Of a stretch of 64,000 nucleotides of DNA, positions 21,585 to 30,875 are shown one piece after another. A model generated the notes under the pieces. The model did not search any database, was not told the origin of the DNA, and saw nothing but the letters and a program-made list of their open reading frames with translations. The DNA is taken from positions 310,001 through 374,000 of the forward strand of contig JAMPIV010010569.1 in assembly GCA_024509875.1 (NCBI GenBank), in the 5' to 3' direction. Origin of the DNA: Oreohelix idahoensis. Taxonomy: Eukaryota > Mollusca > Gastropoda > Stylommatophora > Oreohelicidae. The translations under genes were made by a program, and so were the position numbers. The first letter of the stretch is position 1; the number at the start of each line of letters is the position of its first letter.

Positions 21585-22245
21585 TGAGCCAACACTGTAG
21601 CTGGTCCCTTTTACAGGAAGCCTGCACAAAACATTCATGTGCTCTTGCTGTAGTGGTTTCTGTAGTAATTTGTTTGACATGATGAGGTTGCTTGCCACAT
21701 ATTAGTTGCCTTGTATGACATGAAGAGGTTGCTGGCCACATATTAGTTAGCTTGTATGACATGATGAGGTTGCCTGCCACATATTAGTTGCCTTGTATGA
21801 CATGATGAGGTTGCCTGCCACGTATTAGTTGCCTTGTATGACATGAAGAGGTTGCCGGCCACATATTAGTTAGCTTGTATGACATGATGAGGTTGCTTGC
21901 CACATATTAGTTGCCTTGTATGACATGAAGAGGTTGCCAGCCACATATTAGTTAGCTTGTATGACATGATGAGGTTGCCTGCCACATATTACTTGCCTTG
22001 TATGACATGATGAGGTTGCCTGCCACGTATTAGTTGCCTTGTATGACATGATGAGGTTGCCTGCCACATATTAGTTGCCTTGTATGACATGATGAGGTTG
22101 CCTGCCACATATTAGTTGCCTTGTATGACATGATGAGGTTGCCTGTCACATATTAGTTGCCTTGTATGACATGACTGAGGGAGCAGTAGGCTTATTATTT
22201 CTTTATCTCATCAGAGAGCCCCGAGAACTACACAGGGTTGTCTGT
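21585..22245 (+). repeat. R1 copy expanded by an internal tandem array
   Basis: It begins with the R1 left part (CACTGTAGCTGGTCCC, ACATTCATGTGCTCTTGC, TAATTTGTTTGACATGATGA) and ends with the R1 right part (CATGACTGAGGGAGC, CATCAGAGAGCCCCGAGAAC). About twelve tandem units lie between. Confidence 0.75.
21676..22174. repeat. 41-bp tandem array, ~12 units, inside R1
   Basis: The unit of 41 bp contains GACATGATGAGGTTGC, CACATATTAGTT and GCCTTGTAT. Units alternate between small variants (GATGA/GAAGA, CCTGCC/CTGGCC/CCGGCC), which hints at higher-order doubling. In unexpanded R1 copies the array's edges correspond to two imperfect repeats of TTGTNTGACATG about 41-60 bp apart, a plausible origin by slippage or unequal exchange. 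Confidence 0.92.
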
Positions 22246-22499
22246 CAGTTGGAATGTTGCTTTTTTAGATCTATAATCAGAGAAGTGAGAGAATTCTACT
22301 TCTACCTGTCTGGTGGAGAAATCTTTTGCTATAATTGATAAAAATGTTCCTTCATTGCAAGTGATTGTTTTTTTCTTCATGTTTAATTAAACAAAGATAA
22401 ATAAGGGAATAAAACAGTTTTGTATTAAAGTCAATAAGTCATGTGATTTTGAAATCTGAATGTTCAGTTTGCAATTCATTCTTTCTGTTACTGATATTC
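22246..22499. other. Unassigned AT-rich sequence
   Basis: No supported feature. Confidence 0.3.
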
Positions 22500-22759
22500 T
22501 CTTATGCCAGGGTTTCTTAACCTTTTACATCTGGACCCCTTTGATTGTTCGATGAAGGCTATGGAACCTCTTGATTGTTCATTGAAAGCTATGGACCCCT
22601 TCTTGGGAAATGAACCCCTTCTTGGGAAAAAATGTACCTTAAAACAATATTTAAAAAACGTTACATTTTAAATTTTAGGTGTGTACATAGACCCTCTATA
22701 TCCATTCATGGTCACCCTAGGGGTTAGTGGACCGCAGGTTAAGAAACCCTGTCTTACGC
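22500..22759 (+). mobile_element. hAT-like MITE with 8-bp target duplication
   Basis: A 244-bp element (22508-22751) has inverted ends CAGGGTTTCTTAACCT and AGGTTAAGAAACCCTG. It is flanked by TCTTATGC (22500-22507) and TCTTACGC (22752-22759), a duplication with one mismatch. An 8-bp duplication plus CAG...CTG ends with a CAGGGNTTCTTAACC-type terminus fits the hAT/Charlie class. There is no coding capacity. An older relative lies at about 3780-4115. Confidence 0.85.
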
Positions 22760-22859
22760 TGTCATCAAATCTGTCACAGACATTCAACATCATCATTACC
22801 CTACAGCTCCCTGTGGAGCACAGACCCATATATATATATATATCTGCAAGGGTAAATTC

Positions 22860-23160
22860 TACAGACAACTGGCAGATTGCAAAAGAACAGTTGGGTGACT
22901 ACAGTTGAGGCTCAGATATGTGTGCAAGAGAGACATAAAGGCACTGGACATAAATCCAGAAACCTGGGAAGACGAAGCTGCAGACTGCACCAAGTGGAGG
23001 TGCTCCCTATGATGCCACCTTAGATTGGGTGAAAAGACTCTTACAAGCAGAAGAGAAAAGATAAACCCCAAAAGGAACACCACGCAAAAAGAAAAGCAGC
23101 TGAGGGCTATCACCTCAAGGGATGCATGACCCTCATACACAGCTATTACTGAAGGAGGCT
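22860..23160 (+). mobile_element. LINE-d 3' fragment
   Basis: The plus-strand text resembles a LINE C-terminal coding end: ACCTGGGAAGACGAAGCTGC, CACCAAGTGGAGGTGCTCC, GAAAAGACTCTTACAAGCAG, AAGCAGCTGAGGGCTATCAC. A related piece is at 20026-20225. Frame changes are evident and the LINE clade is not decided. Confidence 0.5.
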
Positions 23161-23438
23161 ACTACAACATATATATACAGATATCCCCCGCTATTCGAAA
23201 GTTCGCGTAACGCCACTTCGCTTTTACGAAAGACCTACATTAGGACCTGTTTTCGCTAACCAAAGAAATCCAAAGACGATTTTCGCTTTTACGAAAAAAG
23301 GTGAAATGCGGAAATATCGTTCAGCGTTTCTTTGGCAGCGAGCGGGAACTACACTCAGCATCAAGTTGCCATAGCTTTGAACTGTGTCTGTGAGCATCTG
23401 TGCTTTATCTCAATTTATTTTGTGCATCCGTTAGCAAG

Positions 23439-23714
23439 ATGTGTCCTAAGGTATCAGAAAAGCCTAAGAGAGCTCGTAAGGGTGTTACGCTTAGCATAAA
23501 ACAGGACATAATTAAGCGTTTCGATCATGGTGAACGAATTAAAGACATTGTGCGTGCGTTGAACTTGCCTACATCCACCATTTGTACTATTTACACACAG
23601 AGAGAAATAATCTTGAAAGCTGCCGAAATTACTATTGGTTCTGCTAGTAGCAAAGTGGTCTCGTTTAGTCGGCATCCAGTAATGGATAAAATGGAAAGTC
23701 TATTGCCCAAGTAG
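23439..23714 (+). pseudogene. Truncated Tigger/pogo transposase, N-terminal HTH only
   Basis: From the ATG at 23439 it encodes 91 residues. The start MCPKVSEKPKRARKG is followed by a helix-turn-helix typical of CENP-B/Tigger N-termini (TLSIKQDIIKRFDHGERIKD, IVRALNLPTSTICTIYTQRE). The frame stops at 23714, before the second DNA-binding domain, and no DDE catalytic domain is present. The product, if made, could bind DNA but not cut it. It is most likely a relic of an internally deleted non-autonomous element. Confidence 0.75.
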
Positions 23715-23746
23715 ATTGATGGGTGTACAAAGCGTGGTGTTCCGTT

Positions 23747-24038
23747 AAGTTATCTTATAGGGGATCCCGTTACACACCCTATTGAGGCATATTGGGAATA
23801 TGGTGTTAGGCCCATATTTTCTCGACCGTCGGCACACTAGGGGTGATGTGGTCAGCATCACGCTGGCCGCCTTAACCTTCCCAGAGTTGCTCTGGTACCC
23901 AGTTGGGGCTGGGTCGACCCAGGAGCCGTTTGCGGCCTAAAAAATTCCCACCTCATCTGGGAATCAAACCATAGACCACTGAGCTAGGAAGCCAGTGCAC
24001 TAACCACTATGCTACTGCGGCTCCCAAGTTATCTTATA
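23747..24038 (-). mobile_element. SINE-2 copy nested in the Tigger-like element
   Basis: A 266-bp insertion (23760-24025) is flanked by the 13-bp direct repeat AAGTTATCTTATA (23747-23759 and 24026-24038). Read on the minus strand it has a tRNA-like head with A box TAGCATAGTGG and B box GGTTTGATTCC. The body includes CAGAGCAACTCTGGGAAGG and ends GGGCCTAACACC. A second member is at 54010-54222. Confidence 0.9.
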
Positions 24039-24352
24039 CTTAGGGATAAATCAGTCAGTCTTTTTAATAAGCTGAAACAGAAAGCACTGGACAATGGTGA
24101 TGAAAGTGTAAATTTAAAGGTAGTCATGGGTGGTTTGATCGGTTTTTGAGGCGAGGTATGGTTTGCTAGGTTTTTTTTTTGGGGTCTGGGAACTCTCCAA
24201 AATTTTTCCATTATAAATTAATGGTGATTGCTTCTTCGCTTTACGCCATTTTGGCTTACGAAAGGTTTCATAGGAACGCTCTACTTTCGGATAGCGGGGG
24301 AAACCTGTAAACACACACACATGCAATTCTATTTAAGTACACAAAACGGTGT

Positions 24353-24424
24353 TTGGTTTTTTTTTTTTTTTTTGGGGGGGGGGGGGGGGGGGCGGTGGGG
24401 GGGGGGGGGGGGCGGGGGGGGGGG
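24353..24424 (+). repeat. Poly-T / poly-G tract
   Basis: A T run passes directly into long G runs broken by single C or T bases. The plus strand could form G-quadruplexes, and such tracts are also prone to assembly error. Confidence 0.85.
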
Positions 24425-24439
24425 ACGATTGTGTGTGTA

Positions 24440-24570
24440 ATGTGGTGCCTGTGAGATTGTATCTAGAGCTCTCAACCTCATCATGTGAAACCAGTAGCTA
24501 CAGAAACCACATTACAAGCTCAAATGCAGCATTTTTGGCACAAGCTTTCTGCATGAGGACAAACTAAAGC
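24440..24570 (-). repeat. R1 dispersed repeat, partial copy
   Basis: The complement of R1: CTCAACCTCATCATGTGAAA, CAGTAGCTACAGAAACCAC, AGCTTTCTGCATG. Degraded. Confidence 0.5.
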
Positions 24571-24985
24571 GCTTGCCTCTTGCTCATTGTTAAAAAAGAA
24601 AATGATGGAAATAAGAATGAATAAAAGTTTAGTCGAGAACTATCAGATTCTGTGTCTTTGACAACCAGAAAAAGTAACTGGCTTGTATTTGGAAGTCATG
24701 TTATACGAAGAATGTGTAATTTGATAAATTAAAACAGTGTAATATACAGCAACAACAACGTATAGGTAGAATGCAAGTTTTCCAACATGTGGGACAGTGA
24801 TTGTGTGTTCATCTGTGAAAATTAATCTTTATTTATTTATTTTTTGGATTTTCAAGCGTGCACAGTTTAATTCATGTTAAGTTAAATGCATGTAGCATTC
24901 AACACAACTGTACATTTTCGCAAACACTTTCATTGATATTCTCTAGCATACATTATCTCAAACATATTCTCTCAAGGTCACATGT
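24571..24985. other. Unassigned AT-rich sequence
   Basis: No supported gene or repeat. Confidence 0.3.
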
Positions 24986-24989
24986 AGAT

Positions 24990-25107
24990 CCTGGAGGTCT
25001 CTGTGGAGACAAAGAAAGAACTGCTTCCTCAGACATGCCGTAAAAGGAAACCAATGTGTGTGTGGGGGCTGGCGGGCATTGGCAACTTCATCATGTAAAA
25101 CAAATTG
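24990..25107 (-). repeat. R1 copy interrupted by SINE-3
   Basis: GGTCTCTGTGGAGACAAAGA, CAGACATGCCGTAAAAGG and GGCAACTTCATCATGTAAAA are the R1 complement. The copy stops at the SINE-3 head, so the SINE probably inserted in it. Confidence 0.6.
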
Positions 25108-25370
25108 TTAGAGGGGAGCCACGCTAGCGTAGTGGTTACCACACCGCTCTGGCAACCGGGTGATTCAGGATCAAACCCGGGCAACGGCATTTGAGGATTT
25201 TTCGTCGACCGGGATTTGGACTGGATTAACTCGAGACCTGGCGAGAACATTTGAAGGAGTGTCGTCGACCAGGGATTGGCGGCTCCTGAGCTGACCCAGC
25301 TCTAATGGGTACCTCCGAAATCGGAGAGTATCTGCCTGAATGCCGAGGGACACCTGTCTCTGTACAAGAA
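25108..25370 (+). mobile_element. SINE-3 copy (tRNA-derived)
   Basis: Head GGGGAGCCACGCTAGCGTAG, with A box TAGCGTAGTGG and B-box-like GGATCAAACCC. The body contains two TCGTCGACC motifs, then GCTGACCCAGCTCTAATGGG and TACCTCCGAAATCGGAG. The head resembles SINE-2, but the body is different and resembles only the ACCCAGCT-type segment of SINE-1. Confidence 0.7.
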
Positions 25371-25735
25371 ATGTGGATCCTAAGAATGATATAACATGTC
25401 TTAAAATTTACATCATCCAAGTTTAAAACTTACAAAACCTAAGACTAGGTCATAACCAAAGTCAGCCATTTAGAATGAAAATGGGTTTGTAAGCAAAGAA
25501 GAATGTGATGCTAAACAGTGGAGGCAAATAAGAAGCTGCATCATCAGCTTGTTTTTTTTTTTCTTTCTAAAACTGGAATCTCGGAATCTTTTAATTAGAC
25601 ACATACAGCAACTCAGTTGGTAATATATTATTGACAGAATTTATATTTGGAAATTGTATGAGACAAGACAAGTGCTAGAAAGAAAATGCTCAAAACATGA
25701 TTTAAAAAGTGCTCCACTCATTAGAGAAAGACATA
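25371..25735. other. Unassigned AT-rich sequence
   Basis: No supported feature. Confidence 0.3.
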
Positions 25736-25739
25736 TTGT

Positions 25740-25970
25740 CATTTTCCCCTATGCTCCTTACTGGAGCCACAACTGTAGCAGGTGCCCTCGTCTGCATCAA
25801 GCAGTCACATGATCTTGCTGCAGTGGTTTTATGTGGCAATTTGTTTGACATGATGAGGTTGCCAGTCTAATCCACAAGCTCATATAATTCCCCTTGTACG
25901 ACATGCCTGAAGTTCTGGTCTTTCTTTGTCTCTTCAGAGACCACTAGGAACTACATACCAAATGAGTGGC
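25740..25970 (+). repeat. R1 dispersed repeat, reference copy
   Basis: A well-preserved, unexpanded member used here as the family reference. Landmarks are GGAGCCACAACTGTAGCAGG, GCAGTCACATGATCTTGC, TGGTTTTATGTGGCAATTTG, TTTGACATGATGAGGTTGCC, CTTGTACGACATGCCTGAAG and TTCAGAGACCACTAGGAAC. It is noncoding and about 230 bp. Confidence 0.7.
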
Positions 25971-25979
25971 TCTATTTCT

Positions 25980-26420
25980 ATTAACCAATGCCCAGAAAGC
26001 ATGCATAGGATATGAAGAAATGAAATCAAGAATAGTCTCAACAATTAAAACTTACATCAACTACAATGCTGTATATTGCTATGTGAAACTGAACCACAAG
26101 GAAGAATCACAACAACAGAGAGAGGAGGTGTAAGAGTAAACAATGTTGGTAACAAACTTACATAACAAGATCATGTTCAGACAATGACAATGAAAGATCA
26201 ATGGAAAAAAAGAAAACCAGAGACACTGGCAATGTCTATATAACAAACCTTACTGGAGGAAGCATAACAAGGAAAACAAAATTAATCACATCTTCTTAAA
26301 CAAGAAATTCAGAAAATCCTGACAAAATTATTTAGAGGAGCAGATAAAGCAACAGATCACCATCTAATAATAATATTGACTAAGACAAAGCTGAAACTCA
26401 AAATACACAGCAGCACACAA
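25980..26420 (+). pseudogene. Decayed LINE endonuclease domain
   Basis: Plus-strand text in scattered frames matches the C-terminal end of a LINE APE-type endonuclease: NHIFLNKKFRKS (near 26284), then GAD...TDHHL (near 26338-26370), corresponding to the family's usual GADxGSDHHL catalytic histidine segment. Upstream, CIGYEEMKSRIVSTIK may be RT-linked. Many stops and frame changes show it is very old. I judge the family only from these motifs. Confidence 0.5.
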
Positions 26421-26647
26421 CACAGATTACAATTGAACATGGCATATCTTAGAGGCCATGAAATATTAGAAAATTATTTCAAATATCTCCAATAAATATC
26501 AAAATTTATCATCTCAAAATCATGTACTGAGTACCGTGAACAATAGGCCTCAAACATATGCTATTTAAAATGTGGTGGAGAGAAGTAAAGATGCAATTTT
26601 AAAAATTAATACAAATATATTATGCAAAGACTAAAAAAGGTTTAAAC

Positions 26648-27080
26648 TTTACAACCATGGCTAGATTTTAAATTTACATCAAACATCTCATACAAGCTTT
26701 ACAACTATGGCTAGATTCTGCACTCACATAAAGTTCAAACATTTCATGCAAGCTTTACAACTATGGCCAGATTTTACACTCAGGTAAAGTTCAAACATCT
26801 CAAGCAAGCTTTACAAGCATATGTAGATTTTACACTCAAGTAAAGTTCTTACATTTCATGGAAGTTTTACAACCATGGCCAGATTTTACAATCAAATAAA
26901 GTTCATACATTTCATGGAAGTTTTACAACCATGGCCAGATTTTACAATCAAGTAAAGTTCATACATTTCATGGAAGTTTAACAACCATGGCCAGATTTTA
27001 CACTCAAGTAAAGTTCAAACATCTCATGCAAGCATGAGTAGATTTTACGCTCAAGTAAAGTTCAAGTAGATTTTTATGAC
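26648..27080. repeat. ~56-bp tandem array, 7-8 units
   Basis: The unit contains TTTACAACCATGGCCAGATT, TTACACTCAAGTAAAGTTC and ATTTCATGCAAGC. Units diverge mostly by substitutions and small deletions. There is no coding potential. Confidence 0.9.
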
Positions 27081-27368
27081 AAGTGCAGGGCCTTAAAAGA
27101 GAATGTGACATATCTTGAATGTAGACATTTATGTTTAGCATCTCCACAAAACTGCAGAATCATTGGGAAACATATTTTTTCCACCACTTCATCACATTCT
27201 TTAGGCTTCCTGCTGCAAGTAAAAATATTTTTCTGTCTCTCTAGGTTACCAACTCTCTCTCTTTTTTTAGTCTATCCATCATCATGGTCATTCCCTTAAT
27301 CTGGCACCTTCCATCCATATTTTTTTTTTAATCTGGCCACTTAGCAAAGTGAGAATGACTTAAAGTGT
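27081..27368. other. Unassigned sequence
   Basis: No supported feature. Confidence 0.3.
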
Positions 27369-27369
27369 T

Positions 27370-27500
27370 CTGTGATAATAATTTTATGCATCTATAAGTC
27401 CCATACACATCCTTATATAAGTCGCCTGGCATAACATACTTGAGGGAGCTGTAGTCATATTCTTTCTTTCTCTCTTCAGAGACACCCTAGAACTACAGGC
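27370..27500 (+). repeat. R1 partial copy (right half)
   Basis: GGCATAACATACTTGAGGGA, AGCTGTAGTCATATTC and CTTCAGAGACACCCTAGAAC match the R1 right half. Confidence 0.55.
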
Positions 27501-28400
27501 GGCGCAATCTTTTTCAGTAATTTGTATCTTTAAGTTTTTTTTTTAATTGTATGTGCCTACCACTTTCACACAAAGACCTTGTGGTCACTGTTGTTGTTTA
27601 ACTAGGGCGACTGAGCTTGTTGCTCTTTTTTTGCAACCAATGCCAAAGTGAAGAATTCTTAGCATCATCTACATTATGTAGTGTGTCAATGATTGCAGAA
27701 TAATAAATCTTATGTAAGAGAACTATCACCATTACCAGGTGGCTGAAACAATCCATCCACTCCACAACTGCCTTCCCATCATTCCAGTATTTTAGACACT
27801 CACTGTTTTCCCCCGTCATCTGGTTTTCCCTTTCTGTTTCTACTGTCTTTTATCTTTTTTTTTTGCCATTATCATTAAGTTTTACTGACCATCCCTTCTA
27901 AATGTGCATTATAAATCATGCCAGTGGGTGCTAATGATCAATTCCCTCGTACAAATGTCTTTTGCTCACTGATCTTTTGGTCTCAATCTTTCTTAGCCAC
28001 CAGGTTTTCAAAAAATGCCCCACTCTCCATGTACATGACGAGGGATTTAGCCTGTCTTCTGTTTTCTTTTGTTAGCAGTGTTCTAATACCACTCTTTCCC
28101 TCTAGTATTTCCTACGCTATTTATAAACTGTTGTTCATGATACATGTTGCATTCTCCTGAAGAGCCACATCTCTGTTGTCACATCTGATTTTTATGTTTA
28201 TTGATTATCGAAAGTTCACATCCATAAATCAGTACTGGTGTTACCTAACATCCTCAGTTCTATTTCTAGACATTGTTAGGATGTTTTTTAATGGTCTGAA
28301 TATCTGCTCAAGCTTGTGATCTCTGTAGTTGTGAGGTTCATGATATAGGGACAATATAGCTGATGAATTTCTATAAACCAAATATAAATGTAGCCCCATA
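27501..28400. other. Unassigned sequence, possible old LINE debris
   Basis: The stretch at 27585-27650 repeats text from 16569-16640. The remainder has no clear gene; short open frames are not supported by any motif. Confidence 0.3.
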
Positions 28401-28407
28401 TAGTTCT

Positions 28408-28428
28408 GGGGGGGGGGGGGGGGGGGGG
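28408..28428 (+). repeat. G21 homopolymer
   Basis: Twenty-one uninterrupted G residues next to an R1 copy. Confidence 0.9.
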
Positions 28429-28429
28429 A

Positions 28430-28640
28430 AAGACAGGGTCTCTGAAGAGACAATAGATAGAATAGGAATCCTGCACCTTCAGGCATGTCACCCCAGGCAA
28501 TTATGTGCTTGGGGATAGCAACCTCATACAACTAATTGCCATAGAAACCATCACTACAAGAGCATGTGAATGCTTGGTGCAGACTTCCTGTCAGGGGGGA
28601 CCAACTACAGTGGTTAAGCTATGTTCCATAATGAGCAAAA
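28430..28640 (-). repeat. R1 dispersed repeat copy
   Basis: The complement of R1: GGGTCTCTGAAGAGACAA, CCTTCAGGCATGTC, GCAACCTCATACAACTAATT, CCACTGTAGTTGG in the matching strand. It covers most of the family length. Confidence 0.6.
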
Positions 28641-29270
28641 CAGAAAAATGATGAAGATTTATGATACATAAATTTTATGAAAACTCTACTATAAAAAAGT
28701 TGAAAAATGCTGTCATACTTCATACAGCTAGAATAGCTCCAAACAGTACACCTAGAAAAGTCAGCCTTGAAAGATAAAAAAAATTCTTAAAAATGTATGT
28801 AAGTATGAAATGAAAGTTCTTCTGCCATATGTACAGCTAAATTGATATCTCAATCTGAAAATTACACAGCCCATACTTTCTTGAAAATACAAACATTATA
28901 AAAATTGATCCATACTCCTAACAATGTTACCATTGTATTTTTTCTCCCCCCTTCCACCACAAATGCTGGGTGTCCATAAAGTAATGACACCAAATGTAGC
29001 CTGATAACTTTTTATATGCAAACATGAGATACGTTACATAAACAATATGTGTGTGATGATAGAAGATGACATGAAAAAAATTATGTAATTATGATTAGGA
29101 ATTTATATGTGTGCACTGATGATAGCAAAAAACTCTATATGCTGATCATAATGAAGAAAAATATCTATATGTAAAACACTAATGGTTGCATACTGCAGTG
29201 ACATTCCTGTGACACAAATGGTATTACGTTGATTCATGCACTCTACTGTAAAATGTAGTCCCAAAGAGCG
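28641..29270. other. Unassigned AT-rich sequence
   Basis: No supported gene or repeat. Confidence 0.3.
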
Positions 29271-29274
29271 ACTG

Positions 29275-29425
29275 TCATAGGTGATGAAATGTTAGCAGAG
29301 TCAGGTACCCACTTACAAATGTGTAGACTGGAGTGTGATGTTACCAGGTTTCGATCCTTGAAACCAGCAGCTGTGCTGTGAGTGCAAAGTCCACTAACTG
29401 CTTAGCACTCTACTATATTCAAAAC
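29275..29425 (-). mobile_element. SINE-1 remnant
   Basis: The complement of the SINE-1 body and head: AGTCAGGTACCCACTTAC, GTGTAGACTGGAG, GTTTCGATCCTTGAAACC in the B-box position. Diverged. Confidence 0.55.
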
Positions 29426-29639
29426 AAACAAAAAAATTTTTTTGTGAACCAGATAAAAATTGTGTACACCAACTATCACTTTGTCAATACTTCTTTCTTT
29501 GCTGTATTCAAATACAAAGTTACCAGGCTTCAAAACTGACTAATTCCTAAATTGGGCACCCTGCATTTTGACATATTCTTTAAAGCAAAGAATGAAATAA
29601 TGATACGACAATTACACCAGCTTTTTTTTAAAAAAAAAA

Positions 29640-29875
29640 GGGTAGTCCAATAGCAGAAACTGCCGTAGGGAAGTGAAGTGTTACAAACTTCACTATACTA
29701 GGTCCAGCATCGAAAGGTGGGGTGGCCAGTTCCCTTCCTCGCTGCTTTTTCCTTCCCTAACTCAAGTGCAGTCAGGTACCCATTTACAGCTGGGTAGACT
29801 GAAGCGTGTCAATACCATGAATCCAACATGGCACAGGTTTTGCTGCTCTAATCACTCTGACGCTTTTGCGTAATA
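29640..29875 (-). mobile_element. SINE-1 copy
   Basis: A near full-length complement: GGTAGTCCAATAGCAG, AACTTCACTATACTAGGTCC, GGGTGGCCAGTTCC, CAGGTACCCATTTACAGC, TCTAATCACTCTGACGC. Confidence 0.8.
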
Positions 29876-30069
29876 CACGTTCTAAATACCACATTTGTCA
29901 TTATTACACAATGTATTACATAAGTGCACCTGACCATCTACAGCTTTCTCTAATAAGCAATCAAAGAGCTCATAGTTTCCTTTACAAAGATGCCAGATAA
30001 ACTTTGTTTATAACCAGTTGTCAGAGAAGTTTATCTGCCTCGAGATATTTTGTCAAACAGTGTTTTCTT

Positions 30070-30310
30070 CCATTAACCAGATGACTTAAAACTCACAGCT
30101 GGCAGTACAGATGAGACTGCAGCAAAGTCTACAGAGGAAAGAGAGGTGTAGGGAACTAAAGTGACCCTGGAGATGACCAGTATAGAGAAAGTCAAAGAAA
30201 GCAAACTCATGGGCAGAGCTGAAGAAGATGACCCAAAACAGAAATTCATGGTAAGCAACAACTGCAGCCATATGTTCTATGGGGAACATACAAAGGACTG
30301 ATGATGATGA
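30070..30310 (+). mobile_element. Possible LINE 3' tail ending in (GATGAT)
   Basis: The plus strand reads like a trailing LINE end (CTGAAGAAGATGACCCAAAA, CTGCAGCCATATGTTC, TGGGGAACATACAAAGGAC) followed by GATGATGATG. No second copy exists in the window to confirm it. Confidence 0.3.
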
Positions 30311-30801
30311 AAGGCATAGCAAAACCTTGCAGTTATAAAATAAAAGTTATAATGGCACTTAAAACTAGCTTCCTTATTCATCTTATTTTCCTCTGCGCAT
30401 GCACCTGCTTTGATGAAGACTTGACATGTCCATCTTTACCATGTGTCCAAAAATTCTTTATTTTACTATCTCTGTTGCCATGTCTCTAATACTGTTTAAC
30501 TGTTACTGTGATTGCTACTGTCCTTATTTCGAATCCTAATCTTTTTATATCCATAATTTAGTAAATTGCAGCATTTGAAAAGACATCAGCTCAAGCCCTG
30601 GGTTGTGTATAACTTAGAATCTTTCAATGTGTCCTACATGCTTATAGTGAAGACATTTTGTTGACTTTTTGAAGGCATCATAAATGGCAACCATTTAAAA
30701 AGTATGGGCAGAGACAGTCAATCTGACCATCTGTTTAAAAATTCCCATATTAAAATGAATAAAGAAATTTTTGCTTATAATGTAATTCCAACCAGTTCCT
30801 T

Positions 30802-30875
30802 CTATTCATCACTTGAATCAGAACTGTCTCCATTGTCATCTTCATATTCATTTTCACCATTATCAGATTCTGCAT
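30802..30875 (-). CDS. SLC7A6OS: SLC7A6OS exon 5 (probable terminal exon)
   Basis: Acceptor TTTACCAAATTTTCCTAG|, then 74 nt ending in TAG at 30804-30802. In the phase left by exon 3 or 4 it encodes an acidic tail ([20 protein letters not shown]...) as expected of an Iwr1 C-terminus. The last intron is about 6.7 kb and transposon-filled. No clear polyadenylation signal was assigned. Confidence 0.6.

Larger units (their letters stand above)
23178..24307 (+). mobile_element. Tigger/pogo-like DNA transposon remnant (TA target site)
   Basis: The ends are imperfect inverted repeats: CAGATATCCCCCGCTATTCG at the left, and on the right the complement of CAGGTTTCCCCCGCTATCCG. They are flanked by TA at 23176-23177 and 24308-24309. 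Inside is a short frame with a CENP-B-type helix-turn-helix, and the rest of a transposase is gone. TA target sites plus this DNA-binding domain indicate the Tc1/mariner superfamily, pogo/Tigger branch. A 266-bp SINE with its own target duplication sits inside, which dates the SINE as younger. Confidence 0.85.
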
